From the NCBI GenBank assembly GCA_021814735.1, contig JAKAHX010000009.1:1-15278 (forward strand): a DNA stretch of 15,278 nucleotides. The letters are read 5' to 3'. Shown piece after piece: positions 1-6,918 of the stretch. The stretch comes from Chloroflexota bacterium. GTDB taxonomy: Bacteria > Chloroflexota > Limnocylindria > Limnocylindrales > CSP1-4. The position numbers were made by a program, and so were the translations under genes. The notes under the pieces were generated by a model. That model saw only the letters and a list, made by a program, of their open reading frames with translations. It was not told the origin of the DNA and did not search any database. Numbering within the stretch: position 1 is the stretch's first letter; each line of letters starts with the position of its first letter.

Positions 1-218
1 CGGCGGCGGTGGCCCTGACGCTCGGTGCCGGCAACCTCTCGATCAAGGCGGGGAGCTTCGAGCTGGGCGGGATCGGGACGGCCACGCTCGCGGCGATCAT
101 CGTCTACCAGGTGCTGGACGCGCGCAGCTCGCGCGCCACCGAGGCCGCCCCCGCCGGCGAGCCTGCCGCGGAGTCCGGCGCCGCGCTGGCCGGCCCGGCC
201 GACGTGCCGCTCGGCTAG
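1..218 (+). CDS. C-terminal end of a probable NCS2-type nucleobase permease (5' end outside window)
   Basis: The frame is open from the left edge (first whole codon at base 3) to a TAG at 216-218, leaving about 71 residues. Residues 3-40 form a glycine- and alanine-rich hydrophobic segment ending in IIVYQVL, followed by a polar Ala/Glu/Pro-rich tail, as expected for a last membrane helix plus a cytoplasmic tail. The GAGNLSIKAGSFELGGIGTATL pattern resembles the last helix region of uracil/xanthine permeases (nucleobase:cation symporter-2), which import uracil or purines across the inner membrane. The family call rests on this short stretch only, and another polytopic transporter is possible. 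The sugar kinase gene starts 22 nt downstream on the same strand, so the two may be co-transcribed. Confidence 0.5.
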   Translation, partial: AAVALTLGAGNLSIKAGSFELGGIGTATLAAIIVYQVLDARSSRATEAAPAGEPAAESGAALAGPADVPLG

Positions 219-240
219 GGACGGGGGGCACCTCGACGAG

Positions 241-1341
241 ATGACAGCCCTGTCGATCCTGCCGCCCGGACAGGCGCGCTGGGACTGCGCGGCGCTCGGG
301 GAGGTCATGCTGCGCCTCGACCCCGGCGAGGTGCCGGTAGCCCGAGCACGCTCGTTCCGGGTCTGGGAGGGCGGCGGCGAGTACAACGTAGCCCGGGGAC
401 TCGCTCGCGTCTTCGGGCTGCGGACGACGATCGTCACCGCCCTCGTGGACAACGCGGTCGGCCGCCTGCTCGAGGATCTGATGCTGGCTGGCGGCGTCGA
501 CCTGTCGCACGTGCGGTGGCTCCCGTTCGACGGCGTGGGTCGCGAGGCGCGCAACCCTCTCAATTTCACGGAACGTGGGTTCGGGGTGCGAGCCCCGCTC
601 GGGTGCTCGGACCGAGCGCACTCTGCCGCCTCTCGGCTGGCGCCCGGGGACATCGATTGGGAAGCTCTCTTCGGTAACGAGCGGGTCCGATGGTTCCACA
701 CCGGCGGGATCTTCGCGGCGCTGTCGTCATCGACCGCCGATCTGGCGGCCCAGGCGATGGCGACGGCGCGGCGACACGGGACGGTGATCTCATACGATCT
801 CAACTACCGGCAATCACTCTGGCAGGCCTCGGGGGGAGCGGACCGCGCCAGGGAAGTGAACCGCGAGTTGGTCTCCAGAGTGGACGTCCTCGTCGGCAAC
901 GAGGAGGACTTCATTGCAGCACTCGGCTTCGAGGTGGACGGTGTGGACGAGCAGCTCTCTGCCCTCGACCCGGCGGGGTACGCCCGCATGGTCGAGGCTG
1001 TCGTCCGGGAGTTCCCGAACCTTCGCGTCGTGGCGACGACGCTCCGCACCGCCCACACGGCCACGCGAAATGACTGGGGGGCGCTGTTGTGGGCCGACGG
1101 CGAGCTCTTCCAGGCCGGGACTCGCGAGAACCTGGAGGTCTTCGACCGTGTTGGAGGCGGTGACTCGTTCGTCTCAGGGCTGGCGTTCGCGTTCCTCGCC
1201 GGGATGGGCCCTGCCGACGCGGTCGAATGGGGCACAGCCCACGGCGCGTTGGCGATGACGACCCCCGGCGACACGAGCATGGTGACCGCCGAAGAGGTGG
1301 CGCGGGTTGCGCGCGGCGGCCCCGGTCGCATCCGCCGCTGA
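241..1341 (+). CDS. kdgK: PfkB-family sugar kinase, probable 2-keto-3-deoxygluconate kinase
   Basis: The product has 366 residues. PfkB (ribokinase) fold enzymes phosphorylate sugars with ATP; KDG kinase converts 2-keto-3-deoxygluconate to its 6-phosphate in pectin, glucuronate and Entner-Doudoroff-type catabolism. Seen in the sequence: a first strand with ALGEVMLRLDPG (residues 18-29), a substrate-loop motif WEGGGEYNVARGLARVFG (42-59), DLNYRQSLW in the middle, and the PfkB signature 2 as DRVGGGDSFVSGLAFAF (302-318), with Asp308 the expected catalytic base. GGGD in place of GAGD is usual among KDG kinases. The frame is open further upstream, but the ATG at 241 places the first strand about 13 residues from the N-terminus, as in relatives. 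The Shine-Dalgarno is weak (a G-run at 222-228). Length and motifs are complete. Substrate could be another keto-deoxy sugar acid. Confidence 0.82.
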   Translation: MTALSILPPGQARWDCAALGEVMLRLDPGEVPVARARSFRVWEGGGEYNVARGLARVFGLRTTIVTALVDNAVGRLLEDLMLAGGVDLSHVRWLPFDGVGREARNPLNFTERGFGVRAPLGCSDRAHSAASRLAPGDIDWEALFGNERVRWFHTGGIFAALSSSTADLAAQAMATARRHGTVISYDLNYRQSLWQASGGADRAREVNRELVSRVDVLVGNEEDFIAALGFEVDGVDEQLSALDPAGYARMVEAVVREFPNLRVVATTLRTAHTATRNDWGALLWADGELFQAGTRENLEVFDRVGGGDSFVSGLAFAFLAGMGPADAVEWGTAHGALAMTTPGDTSMVTAEEVARVARGGPGRIRR

Positions 1342-1359
1342 GGCGAGAAACCACGACAG

Positions 1360-1391
1360 CCGGCGCATGCCGGGCGCCTGCAGACCAGGCG
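1360..1391. terminator. Two hairpins between convergent genes, possible bidirectional terminator
   Basis: The 69-nt gap between the convergent sugar kinase and cupin stop codons contains two perfect inverted repeats. CCGGC (1360-1364) pairs with GCCGG (1369-1373) around a 4-nt loop. CGCCTG (1375-1380) pairs with CAGGCG (1386-1391) around a 5-nt loop. There is no T-tract on either side, so this would not be a canonical intrinsic terminator. Position between two gene ends is the main argument, and GC-rich DNA forms such stems by chance. Confidence 0.4.
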
Positions 1392-1410
1392 TGTACCAGC
1401 GCGCGCCGCC

Positions 1411-1818
1411 TCAGGACCTGCGGTCCACTCCGTCGGCAGCCAGCGCTTCCCGCATCATCGCCAGCGACGGATCGGGCCCCTTGAACCCCACCAGGTACTC
1501 GAGCCGGATCGGCGCGAAACTCTCATAGAAGACCACGTCCTCGTCGTCCAGCTGCCTGAACGCGTGAACACAGTCGGATGGGATCACCAGCAGCGATCCG
1601 GGCCCGACCTCGGCTTCCTCGTCTCCCACCTTCGCCCAGAGTCGTCCGCGCTCGATCAGCATGATCTGCTCGGCCGGGTGATGATGCCCGGGTACCACCA
1701 CACCGCCGTGGTAGACGATGCGGGTCATCATCACCTTCTCGCCGGAAACGGTCTGGCGCCGCACGCCCGGGATGTACTCCACGGTCGGGAACTCGTCCCA
1801 TGTGGTGATCTGTCCCAT
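1411..1818 (-). CDS. Small single-domain cupin protein
   Basis: The product has 135 residues and forms one cupin beta-barrel. Cupin motif 1 appears as GHHHPAEQIMLIERG (residues 44-58), giving metal ligands His45, His47 and Gln51 (Gln in place of the usual Glu). Motif 2 gives PSDCVHAF with His85 as the fourth ligand. A bound divalent metal is therefore likely, but cupins range from dioxygenases and isomerases to sugar-binding proteins, so the reaction is unknown. It is the last gene of the molybdenum hydroxylase operon, 8 nt after the large C-half subunit. Its Shine-Dalgarno AGGAGAG overlaps that gene's TAG stop, which supports coupled translation. It may act on the hydroxylated product or be a sensor; neither is shown by the sequence. 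Confidence 0.85.
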   Translation of the reverse strand: MGQITTWDEFPTVEYIPGVRRQTVSGEKVMMTRIVYHGGVVVPGHHHPAEQIMLIERGRLWAKVGDEEAEVGPGSLLVIPSDCVHAFRQLDDEDVVFYESFAPIRLEYLVGFKGPDPSLAMMREALAADGVDRRS

Positions 1819-1826
1819 CGACTCTC

Positions 1827-2822
1827 CTATCGGGCCCCCAGCCCCCGCAGGATCTTCTCTGGCGTGACCGGGAGATCGTCGATCCGCACCCCGCAGGCGT
1901 GGTAGATGGCGTTGACGATCGCGGGGATGGGCGAGTTGGCCGTCATCTCCCCGACGCCCTTCACTCCGTAAGGACCATTGGACGATGGAATTTCCAGCAC
2001 CACGGCATCGATCTCCGGCAGCTCTGCCGGACCCGGTAGCACGTACTCGCTGAAGTCCTTCGGCTTGTGCTCGGGGCTCGGGTAGTACGGCTCGGTGGTC
2101 TCGTACAGAGCGTGGGCCATGCCCATGAATGCACCACCCACGATCTGCCCACGCACCAACGCCGGGTTGACCTGCCGGCCGACCTCGTAGGCGCTCCTGA
2201 TGCTCAGGACGGCGACCTGGCCGGTCTCCGTGTCGACCTCGACCTCCGCGACGGTGCAGGCATGGGCCTCGGTGGAGTCCGGGTCCATCGCCCCCGTCTC
2301 CGGGTCCACCGGGCTCTTGGGCTTCATGTAACTGCCGCGGCCCGCGATAGTCCTGCCGTACACGAACTGGGCCTTCGTGGCCATCTCGGCGATCGGGATC
2401 GAGCGGCCGGGGTCCCCTGCCACCACCAGATTGCCATGCCCGTCGGTGACGATCTCATCCGCGCACACCCCCAGGTCCTCCGCGGCGACGGCGAACAGCG
2501 CCGCGCGGGCTTCCAGGGCAGCCGCCTTGACCGCGTTCCCCACCCGATGCGTGGCCCGGCTCGCGAACGTGCCCATGCAATGCGGGCCCGTGTCGGTGTC
2601 GGCCGTGTCGATGATGATTTCGTCGGCGGCCACGCCCAGCGCCTCCGCGGCGATCTGGCCGATGACCGTGCGGAGCCCCTGGCCGAGATCCGAGCTGGAC
2701 AGTGAGACCACGAACGAACCGCTCGTCGTGGCATGGATGAGAGCCTGCGACGGGTCGCCGCCCAGGTTCATCCCGGTTGGGTAGTTGACCGCAGCGATCC
2801 CCGTGCCCCGCAGCTTCGCCAT
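1827..2822 (-). CDS. Molybdenum hydroxylase, molybdopterin-binding subunit, C-terminal half (NdhM-like)
   Basis: The product has 331 residues and corresponds to the second half of the xanthine dehydrogenase/aldehyde oxidase large subunit (second molybdopterin-binding domain). It begins RGTGIAAVNYPTGMNLGGD (residues 5-23), then has DLGQGLRTVIGQ (45-56, the GQG cofactor loop), FASRATHRVGNAV (86-98) and the active-site GVKGVGE motif (286-292). Glu292 matches the glutamate that activates the Mo-bound water in this family. The first half is a separate gene upstream, ending TAG two bases before this ATG and in a different frame. A strong Shine-Dalgarno GGAAGGAG lies 10 nt before the ATG, so I treat this as a real start, not a frameshift. 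The frame stays open upstream inside the neighbouring gene, but that stretch does not look like family sequence. The 4-gene arrangement and sizes resemble Eubacterium barkeri nicotinate dehydrogenase (50, 37, 33 and 23 kDa subunits). Substrate unknown. Confidence 0.85.
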   Translation of the reverse strand: MAKLRGTGIAAVNYPTGMNLGGDPSQALIHATTSGSFVVSLSSSDLGQGLRTVIGQIAAEALGVAADEIIIDTADTDTGPHCMGTFASRATHRVGNAVKAAALEARAALFAVAAEDLGVCADEIVTDGHGNLVVAGDPGRSIPIAEMATKAQFVYGRTIAGRGSYMKPKSPVDPETGAMDPDSTEAHACTVAEVEVDTETGQVAVLSIRSAYEVGRQVNPALVRGQIVGGAFMGMAHALYETTEPYYPSPEHKPKDFSEYVLPGPAELPEIDAVVLEIPSSNGPYGVKGVGEMTANSPIPAIVNAIYHACGVRIDDLPVTPEKILRGLGAR

Positions 2823-2824
2823 GG

Positions 2825-4177
2825 CTAGCGGACTCCTTCCAGGGAGGCGCGAGGTGCCGACGTCATGGCCTTCTGCTCGTCGCTGAGCTGGTGCCCCACG
2901 AACGCGGCGGCCGCCTGCATCGTCTCGATCAACGTCGCGTCCTCGGCGATCTTGCGATGGGGCCTCAGGTCTCCGTTGTGATAGGCGTTGATGAACCGGA
3001 TCGTCCAGGGGTCCACGCCGACGCGCTCCGCGATTCGGTCCATCTGCACCTCGACCGCGAAGGACCCCATGGTGACGCCGAACCCGCGCATGGCACTGGC
3101 CGGCGTTCGGTTCGTGTAGACACAGTACGCGTCGATCGAAACGTTTGGGATCGCGTAGGGCCCTGCCACGTTTGCCGCGTGCTTGGTCAGAGCGTAGGGC
3201 GTCTGGCGGCTGTAGGCACCGGAATCCGCGTAACTCGTGACCTTGCGTGCCAGGATATGCCCGTCCCTCGTCACGCCGTCCTTCATGTAGATCCGCCATG
3301 CGCTCCGCGTCGACGAAACCTGCATTTCCTCCGATCGGCTGAAGACGTAGCGGACCGGTCGGCCAGTCTTCATCGCAGCCAGCGTGGCGATCGGCTCGAC
3401 GATGACGTCGACCTTGCCGCCGAAGCCACCGCCAACGGTCCCGCCGACGAAGTGGAGCCGCTTGCCGGGGATCTGCAGGATGATCGCGGTGTTGTCCAGG
3501 CTGAAGTAGAGCGCCTGCGTGTTCGTGTAGACGGTGTATCGACCGTTCGCCTCGGGGACCGCCACGCACCCGGTCGTCTCCGTCGGCGCCTGCTCGATCG
3601 GGCTCGAGTTGTATACGGCCTCCACGATGTAGTCGGACCGGGCGAACCCCGCCTCCACGTTTCCGAGACGGACCCGCCGCGATGGATGCCCCTCGAACAT
3701 GAAGGTGTTGTTGCCCCAGTCGGTGACAACAGGCGCACCCGGCCTGAGCGCTTCCTCCACGTCAAACACCGCGGGAAGCTCCTCGAGGTCCAGGCGTACC
3801 TTCGCCACCGCCTCGAGCGCCGCAGCCTCGGTCTCCGCGATCACCGCCACGATCGGCTCGCCTTTGTAGCGCACGCGCTCCTGCGCCAGGACGAACTCCT
3901 CCTCGGGTTCCACCCCAATGAGCGACAGGATGGTGTAGACGTTGTGGGGTACGTCCCGCCAGGTGAGTGCCCGGACAAAGCCGGGCACTCGTTCGGCTTC
4001 ACCGAGGTCCACGCCCCGGATGCGTGCATGGTGAACCGGACTGCGGACCATCTTGAGGTGAAGCATCCCCGGGAACACGAGGTCGCCCGCGAACCGAGTC
4101 CGGCCGGTAACGTGGCCGACCCCGTCGCTGCGGACGACCGACCTGCCGACGACGTTGAGCGCCTGCGGCATGATCAT
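2825..4177 (-). CDS. Molybdenum hydroxylase, molybdopterin-binding subunit, N-terminal half (NdhL-like)
   Basis: The product has 450 residues, against roughly 750-800 for an undivided large subunit. Residues 9-150 match the aldehyde oxidase/xanthine dehydrogenase a/b hammerhead domain, with the VVRSDGVGHVTGRTRFAGD entry motif at 14-32 and RYKGEPIVAVIAET at 103-116. Residues 165-420 match the first molybdopterin-binding domain, with the cofactor loop GGGFGGK (249-255) and SAMRGFG (361-367). The CoxL signature of carbon monoxide dehydrogenase (a Cys-containing loop) is absent, so this is not a form I CODH. The protein lacks the catalytic Glu, which lies in the next gene, so both halves must associate for activity. 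It overlaps the [2Fe-2S] gene by 4 nt (ATGA). A second ATG two codons in is an alternative start. The enzyme would hydroxylate a heteroaromatic ring or aldehyde with water as oxygen source in the cytoplasm; substrate not identifiable. Confidence 0.92.
   Translation of the reverse strand: MIMPQALNVVGRSVVRSDGVGHVTGRTRFAGDLVFPGMLHLKMVRSPVHHARIRGVDLGEAERVPGFVRALTWRDVPHNVYTILSLIGVEPEEEFVLAQERVRYKGEPIVAVIAETEAAALEAVAKVRLDLEELPAVFDVEEALRPGAPVVTDWGNNTFMFEGHPSRRVRLGNVEAGFARSDYIVEAVYNSSPIEQAPTETTGCVAVPEANGRYTVYTNTQALYFSLDNTAIILQIPGKRLHFVGGTVGGGFGGKVDVIVEPIATLAAMKTGRPVRYVFSRSEEMQVSSTRSAWRIYMKDGVTRDGHILARKVTSYADSGAYSRQTPYALTKHAANVAGPYAIPNVSIDAYCVYTNRTPASAMRGFGVTMGSFAVEVQMDRIAERVGVDPWTIRFINAYHNGDLRPHRKIAEDATLIETMQAAAAFVGHQLSDEQKAMTSAPRASLEGVR
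2833..2840 (-). promoter_or_regulatory. Strong ribosome binding site for the split C-half subunit
   Basis: Read on the minus strand this is GGAAGGAG, 10 nt before the ATG at 2822 and inside the last codons of the N-half gene. It decides the interpretation of the split: an independent initiation site here argues that the two halves are made as separate polypeptides. Confidence 0.7.
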
Positions 4178-4671
4178 CGCCCTCCCGTCTGCTCGCCGGA
4201 CCCGCTCAGGCGATCCGCTGCCTTCTCGATGGCGTCAATGATGGGCTGATACCCGGTGCAGCGGCAGAGGTTGCCGGAAATGGCCCCGGCAATCGCCTCC
4301 CGGCTGGGCCGGGGGTCGTGGTCGAGCAGCGCCTTGGCGACCATGACCATCCCCGGCGTGCAGTAGCCGCACTGGAAGCCGTTGGACTCCAGGAAAGCCT
4401 CCTGGATCGGGTGCAGACCGTCGATCGGGGTGATCCCCTCGAGGGTCACCACGCGCCGCCCCGCCACGTCCTCCACCGGCAGCAGACAGGACAACATCGG
4501 CTCCCCATCCACCAGGACGGTGCAGCTGCCGCACCCCCCCTGCCTACAGCCCTCCTTGGTGGCCGTGTAGCCCAACTGGCTACGGAGCACCGACTGCAGC
4601 GTGGTCATGGGCTGGACTAGGACCTCGACGTCTCGGCCGCAGAGTTCGAAGTTCACGATGACGGAAGCCAC
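4174..4671 (-). CDS. Molybdenum hydroxylase, [2Fe-2S] small subunit
   Basis: The product has 165 residues, the usual length for a separate iron-sulphur subunit. It carries both family clusters. Cys42, Cys47, Cys50 and Cys62 form the plant-ferredoxin type [2Fe-2S] site (GCRQGGCGSC then SC). Cys101, Cys104, Cys136 and Cys138 form the second site in the helical domain (CGYCTPGM and CRCTGY). The subunit passes electrons from the molybdenum centre to the FAD subunit. The start is a GTG one base after the FAD subunit's TAG, with GGAGG 9 nt upstream, and the 3' end overlaps the next gene by 4 nt. All ligands are intact. Confidence 0.95.
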   Translation of the reverse strand: MASVIVNFELCGRDVEVLVQPMTTLQSVLRSQLGYTATKEGCRQGGCGSCTVLVDGEPMLSCLLPVEDVAGRRVVTLEGITPIDGLHPIQEAFLESNGFQCGYCTPGMVMVAKALLDHDPRPSREAIAGAISGNLCRCTGYQPIIDAIEKAADRLSGSGEQTGGR

Positions 4672-4672
4672 C

Positions 4673-5518
4673 CTAGCGATCCTCCCCGCCCTGCCAGATC
4701 CGGTCGAGCGCTCGCGCGACGAACAGCCGGATCATCTTGCGCCGATACCACTCGCTGGCCACCCCGTCGCTGAAGGGCTGGCTCTCCTCGGCGGCCACCG
4801 CGGCCGCCGCCTCGATCGCTTCGGGACCGAGCGCTGATCCCGCGAGCACCCGCTCAGCAGCACTCGCGCGCAGCGGGTGCGGACCCGCGGCACCGAGTGC
4901 GATCCGGGCGTCCGTCACCGTCCCATCATGGCGTGCCACGCGCACCGCGACCGTAACCACCGACGGCGTGTTCGACGCCTTGCGACCGAACTTGATGAAC
5001 GCGGTATCGCCGGCCACGCGAGGGACACGGAGGCCGGTGAGCAGTTCGCCGTCCTGCAGCGCGTTGGTCATGAATCCCGTGTAGAAGGCCCCAAGGGGAA
5101 TCAGCCGCGTGCCAGCCGGACCCGTGAGCGCGACCGAGGTATCCAGTGCCAGCAGCGCCACGGCGATATCCCCGCCGGGAGGAGGAGTGAACAGGTTGCC
5201 GCCCACGGTCGCCATGTTCCGCACCGACCAGCTCGCGGTGTTCCGTGCGGCCTCGGACAGCACAGGGAGAGCCTGCTGCCGGAGCAGACGGGTCAGCGTC
5301 ACGGTCGCGCCGATGTACAGCTCGCCGTCCTCTTCTCGGAGCTCGTCCAGCCCGGCGTGACGCAACCCCATGACCTGCGTGGGCAGGGAGATGCCATCGT
5401 TGACGAGGGGCATCGCTACGGTGCCACCCGCCATCACCATGAGGGATGGGCCGCGCGCGCCGAGCAGGTCGAGCGCCTCGGAAAGTGATCTCGGCAGGAA
5501 GTAGTCGGTGACTGTCAC
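4673..5518 (-). CDS. Molybdenum hydroxylase, FAD-binding medium subunit
   Basis: The product has 281 residues, matching CoxM/XdhB/NdhF-type subunits. It starts with FLPRSLSEALDLLG (residues 7-20) and has the FAD pyrophosphate motif MAGGT (29-33) and the second flavin motif TVGGNL (104-109), then a C-terminal CO dehydrogenase flavoprotein C-domain (about 175-275). It takes electrons from the [2Fe-2S] subunit and passes them to an acceptor (NAD+, ferredoxin or quinone; not decidable here). The start is GTG, sharing 4 nt (GTGA) with the stop of the CoxG-like gene, so translation is likely coupled. No separate electron-acceptor gene is present in the operon. Confidence 0.93.
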   Translation of the reverse strand: MTVTDYFLPRSLSEALDLLGARGPSLMVMAGGTVAMPLVNDGISLPTQVMGLRHAGLDELREEDGELYIGATVTLTRLLRQQALPVLSEAARNTASWSVRNMATVGGNLFTPPPGGDIAVALLALDTSVALTGPAGTRLIPLGAFYTGFMTNALQDGELLTGLRVPRVAGDTAFIKFGRKASNTPSVVTVAVRVARHDGTVTDARIALGAAGPHPLRASAAERVLAGSALGPEAIEAAAAVAAEESQPFSDGVASEWYRRKMIRLFVARALDRIWQGGEDR

Positions 5519-6009
5519 TCGGGCGCCTCCCTGGATGATTGCCGCTCTCCGGGTGCAGCGGCGATGGGCGAGTCAGCGGCGAGACGATGGTCGAGGGCCT
5601 GAAGCCCCTGGTTGACAAGCGACTCGGCAAAGCGCGCGACGAAGCGGGAGTCGAGCCGCGCGAGCGGACCCTGGATGACCGCCTGGCCGACATAGTCCAG
5701 GAGGGTGACGCCTGGTGTGTCGGCCAGTGAGAAGTCCGCGCGTCCGCTGATCGAGCCGAGCGTGCCGTCCACGCGACCCTCGAGCCCCGCTCGCTCAGGA
5801 GGCATCGCATCCACCAGGCGGACACTCGTGCGATAGCTTCCGGCGAAGCCGGGAAGCCGCAACGTGATCCGGCCGCAGTACTCATCGGGGCCGACCTGCT
5901 CGATCGCCTCGCACCCGGGGATCACTGCCATCAGCGTCGCCGGGTCGCAGATGGCGCGGAAGACGTCGTCGCGCCGGGCCGCGAAGCGGAAGGCGCCAGC
6001 GATCCTCAT
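5515..6009 (-). CDS. CoxG-like SRPBCC-fold protein
   Basis: The product has 164 residues. The N-terminus (GAFRFAARRDDVFRAICDPATLMAVIPGCEAIEQV, residues 5-39) is typical of the CoxG (carbon monoxide dehydrogenase subunit G) branch of the SRPBCC/START-like fold, a small barrel with a hydrophobic pocket. CoxG proteins accompany molybdenum hydroxylases and are implicated in membrane attachment or in electron transfer to quinone. Here the tail after about residue 140 is polar and Ser/Glu/Pro-rich with no hydrophobic anchor, so membrane tethering through the C-terminus is not supported. The gene overlaps its neighbours on both sides by 4 nt (ATGA with the regulator, GTGA with the FAD subunit). Confidence 0.85.
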   Translation of the reverse strand: MRIAGAFRFAARRDDVFRAICDPATLMAVIPGCEAIEQVGPDEYCGRITLRLPGFAGSYRTSVRLVDAMPPERAGLEGRVDGTLGSISGRADFSLADTPGVTLLDYVGQAVIQGPLARLDSRFVARFAESLVNQGLQALDHRLAADSPIAAAPGERQSSREAPE

Positions 6010-6812
6010 GCCTGGGGTTCGGACGCCACAGGTCCGTCCTCGTGTCCGTCGTGCTGGATCCAGCTCTCGAGCGACTGCCCCACGCGATCGAGATGCTCCC
6101 GCATGGCTTCGGCGGCCGCGTCAGCGTCCCGCGCCCTGAGCGCCTCCAGGATGCGGGCGTGGTCGCGGAGCGTCGCTTCGCGGACGCCGCGGACGGCACC
6201 CGTCCTTGCGCGGCTCACCCTGCCCAACGTGTTGACGATCGCCATGAACTGCGTGAGCAAGAAGTTACCGGCCGCGGCACAGATGGCGTCGTGGAACGCG
6301 ATGTCGAGATCACCGAAGACCGCCGGATCGTCAACCGCAGCCGCCAACCTGGACAGGATGGATTCCAGTTCCCCGATGCCGGAGTCGCCGATCCGCAGCG
6401 CAGCAAGGCGCGCGTTGCCGACCTCGACCACCCGCCGTGCCTCCAGCACCTGGACCAGCGCAACGCTGTCCATGGAGAAGGCGAATTCGAGGTGGGAGAC
6501 GAGCTGGGTGGGCTCGAGCGACGTGACGTACGTGCCGCTGCCCTGCCGAATGTCCACCACCTTCATGAGGGCCAGCGCGCGCAGTGCCTCGCGCAGCACG
6601 GGCCGGCTCACGTCCATCATCGCGGCCAGGGTCCGCTCCGCTGGAAGCTTGTCCCCGGGCCGGAGTTCGCGCGACCTGATCAGGGCGAGGAGCCGCGTGG
6701 TGATCTCCTCCGGGAGTGTGCTCCGGGCGACGACCGAGAAGCGGTTCTCCCCGGACCCGTTTCTGCCGTCTGGCAACACTGTTGCCACGCCCTGACGTTC
6801 CACTGCCTCCAC
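6006..6812 (-). CDS. GntR-family transcriptional regulator, FCD (FadR-type) subfamily
   Basis: From the chosen GTG the product has 268 residues. Residues 32-97 form the GntR winged helix (LPEEITTRLLALI, GDKLPAERTLAAMMDVSRPVLREAL, RQGSGTYV). The remainder is an all-helical FCD ligand domain with the metal-binding pattern Asp170-x3-His174, His218 and His240. Such proteins usually bind a carboxylate effector and repress a neighbouring catabolic operon. It is the first gene of the molybdenum hydroxylase operon, overlapping the CoxG-like gene by ATGA, so it probably controls its own transcript. The start is uncertain: GTG codons at 6812, 6803, 6788 and 6779 are all in frame before the winged helix, and none has an ideal Shine-Dalgarno. 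The frame remains open to 7007, but those starts would run through the operator region and the divergent gene. Confidence 0.85.
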   Translation of the reverse strand: MEAVERQGVATVLPDGRNGSGENRFSVVARSTLPEEITTRLLALIRSRELRPGDKLPAERTLAAMMDVSRPVLREALRALALMKVVDIRQGSGTYVTSLEPTQLVSHLEFAFSMDSVALVQVLEARRVVEVGNARLAALRIGDSGIGELESILSRLAAAVDDPAVFGDLDIAFHDAICAAAGNFLLTQFMAIVNTLGRVSRARTGAVRGVREATLRDHARILEALRARDADAAAEAMREHLDRVGQSLESWIQHDGHEDGPVASEPQA

Positions 6813-6853
6813 CCGTGTCCCTGACAAGGCGCCGGGAGCTGCCGGCGGCTGAC

Positions 6854-6884
6854 TGGTATGCTGGCCAGACCACTTTACCAGCAT
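6854..6884. promoter_or_regulatory. Candidate GntR operator between divergent transcription units
   Basis: This segment contains a perfect 7-bp inverted repeat ATGCTGG (6858-6864) / CCAGCAT (6878-6884), a CTGGCCAG palindrome (6861-6868), and TGGT (6854-6857) facing ACCA (6869-6872), with a further ACCA at 6877-6880. TGGT/ACCA half-sites are typical of FadR-type GntR operators. It lies 42 bp from the regulator's chosen start and 35 bp from the divergent ABM gene, so a bound protein could affect both. The exact site is not fixed, and I see no convincing -35/-10 pair. Confidence 0.45.
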
Positions 6885-6918
6885 GGGCCAGCCGGGGATA
6901 GCCAGGGGAGTCGTCGTG

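Noticed and set aside
25..240. N-terminal extension of the sugar kinase
   Set aside because: It overlaps the permease tail in another frame and is an Arg/Pro/Ser-rich shadow; PfkB sequence starts shortly after the ATG at 241.
2823..3569. Upstream extension of the C-half molybdopterin subunit to a 580-residue frame
   Set aside because: The extension lies inside the N-half gene in a shadow frame, has no family motifs and is Arg/Gly-rich; the ATG at 2822 has a strong Shine-Dalgarno and begins exactly where family sequence begins.
2825..4177. Form I carbon monoxide dehydrogenase large subunit
   Set aside because: The CoxL active-site Cys loop is absent, the large subunit is split, and the gene order differs; the CoxG-like neighbour alone does not establish CODH.
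2891..4249. 452-residue open frame on the plus strand opposite the N-half subunit
   Set aside because: Composition is Arg/Val/His/Asp-rich with no recognisable motif; it is the antisense shadow of a well-supported gene in GC-rich DNA.
6874..6902. TTTACC / GATAGC pair with 17-bp spacing as promoter of the ABM gene
   Set aside because: The implied start site would fall after the gene's Shine-Dalgarno, leaving it outside the transcript.
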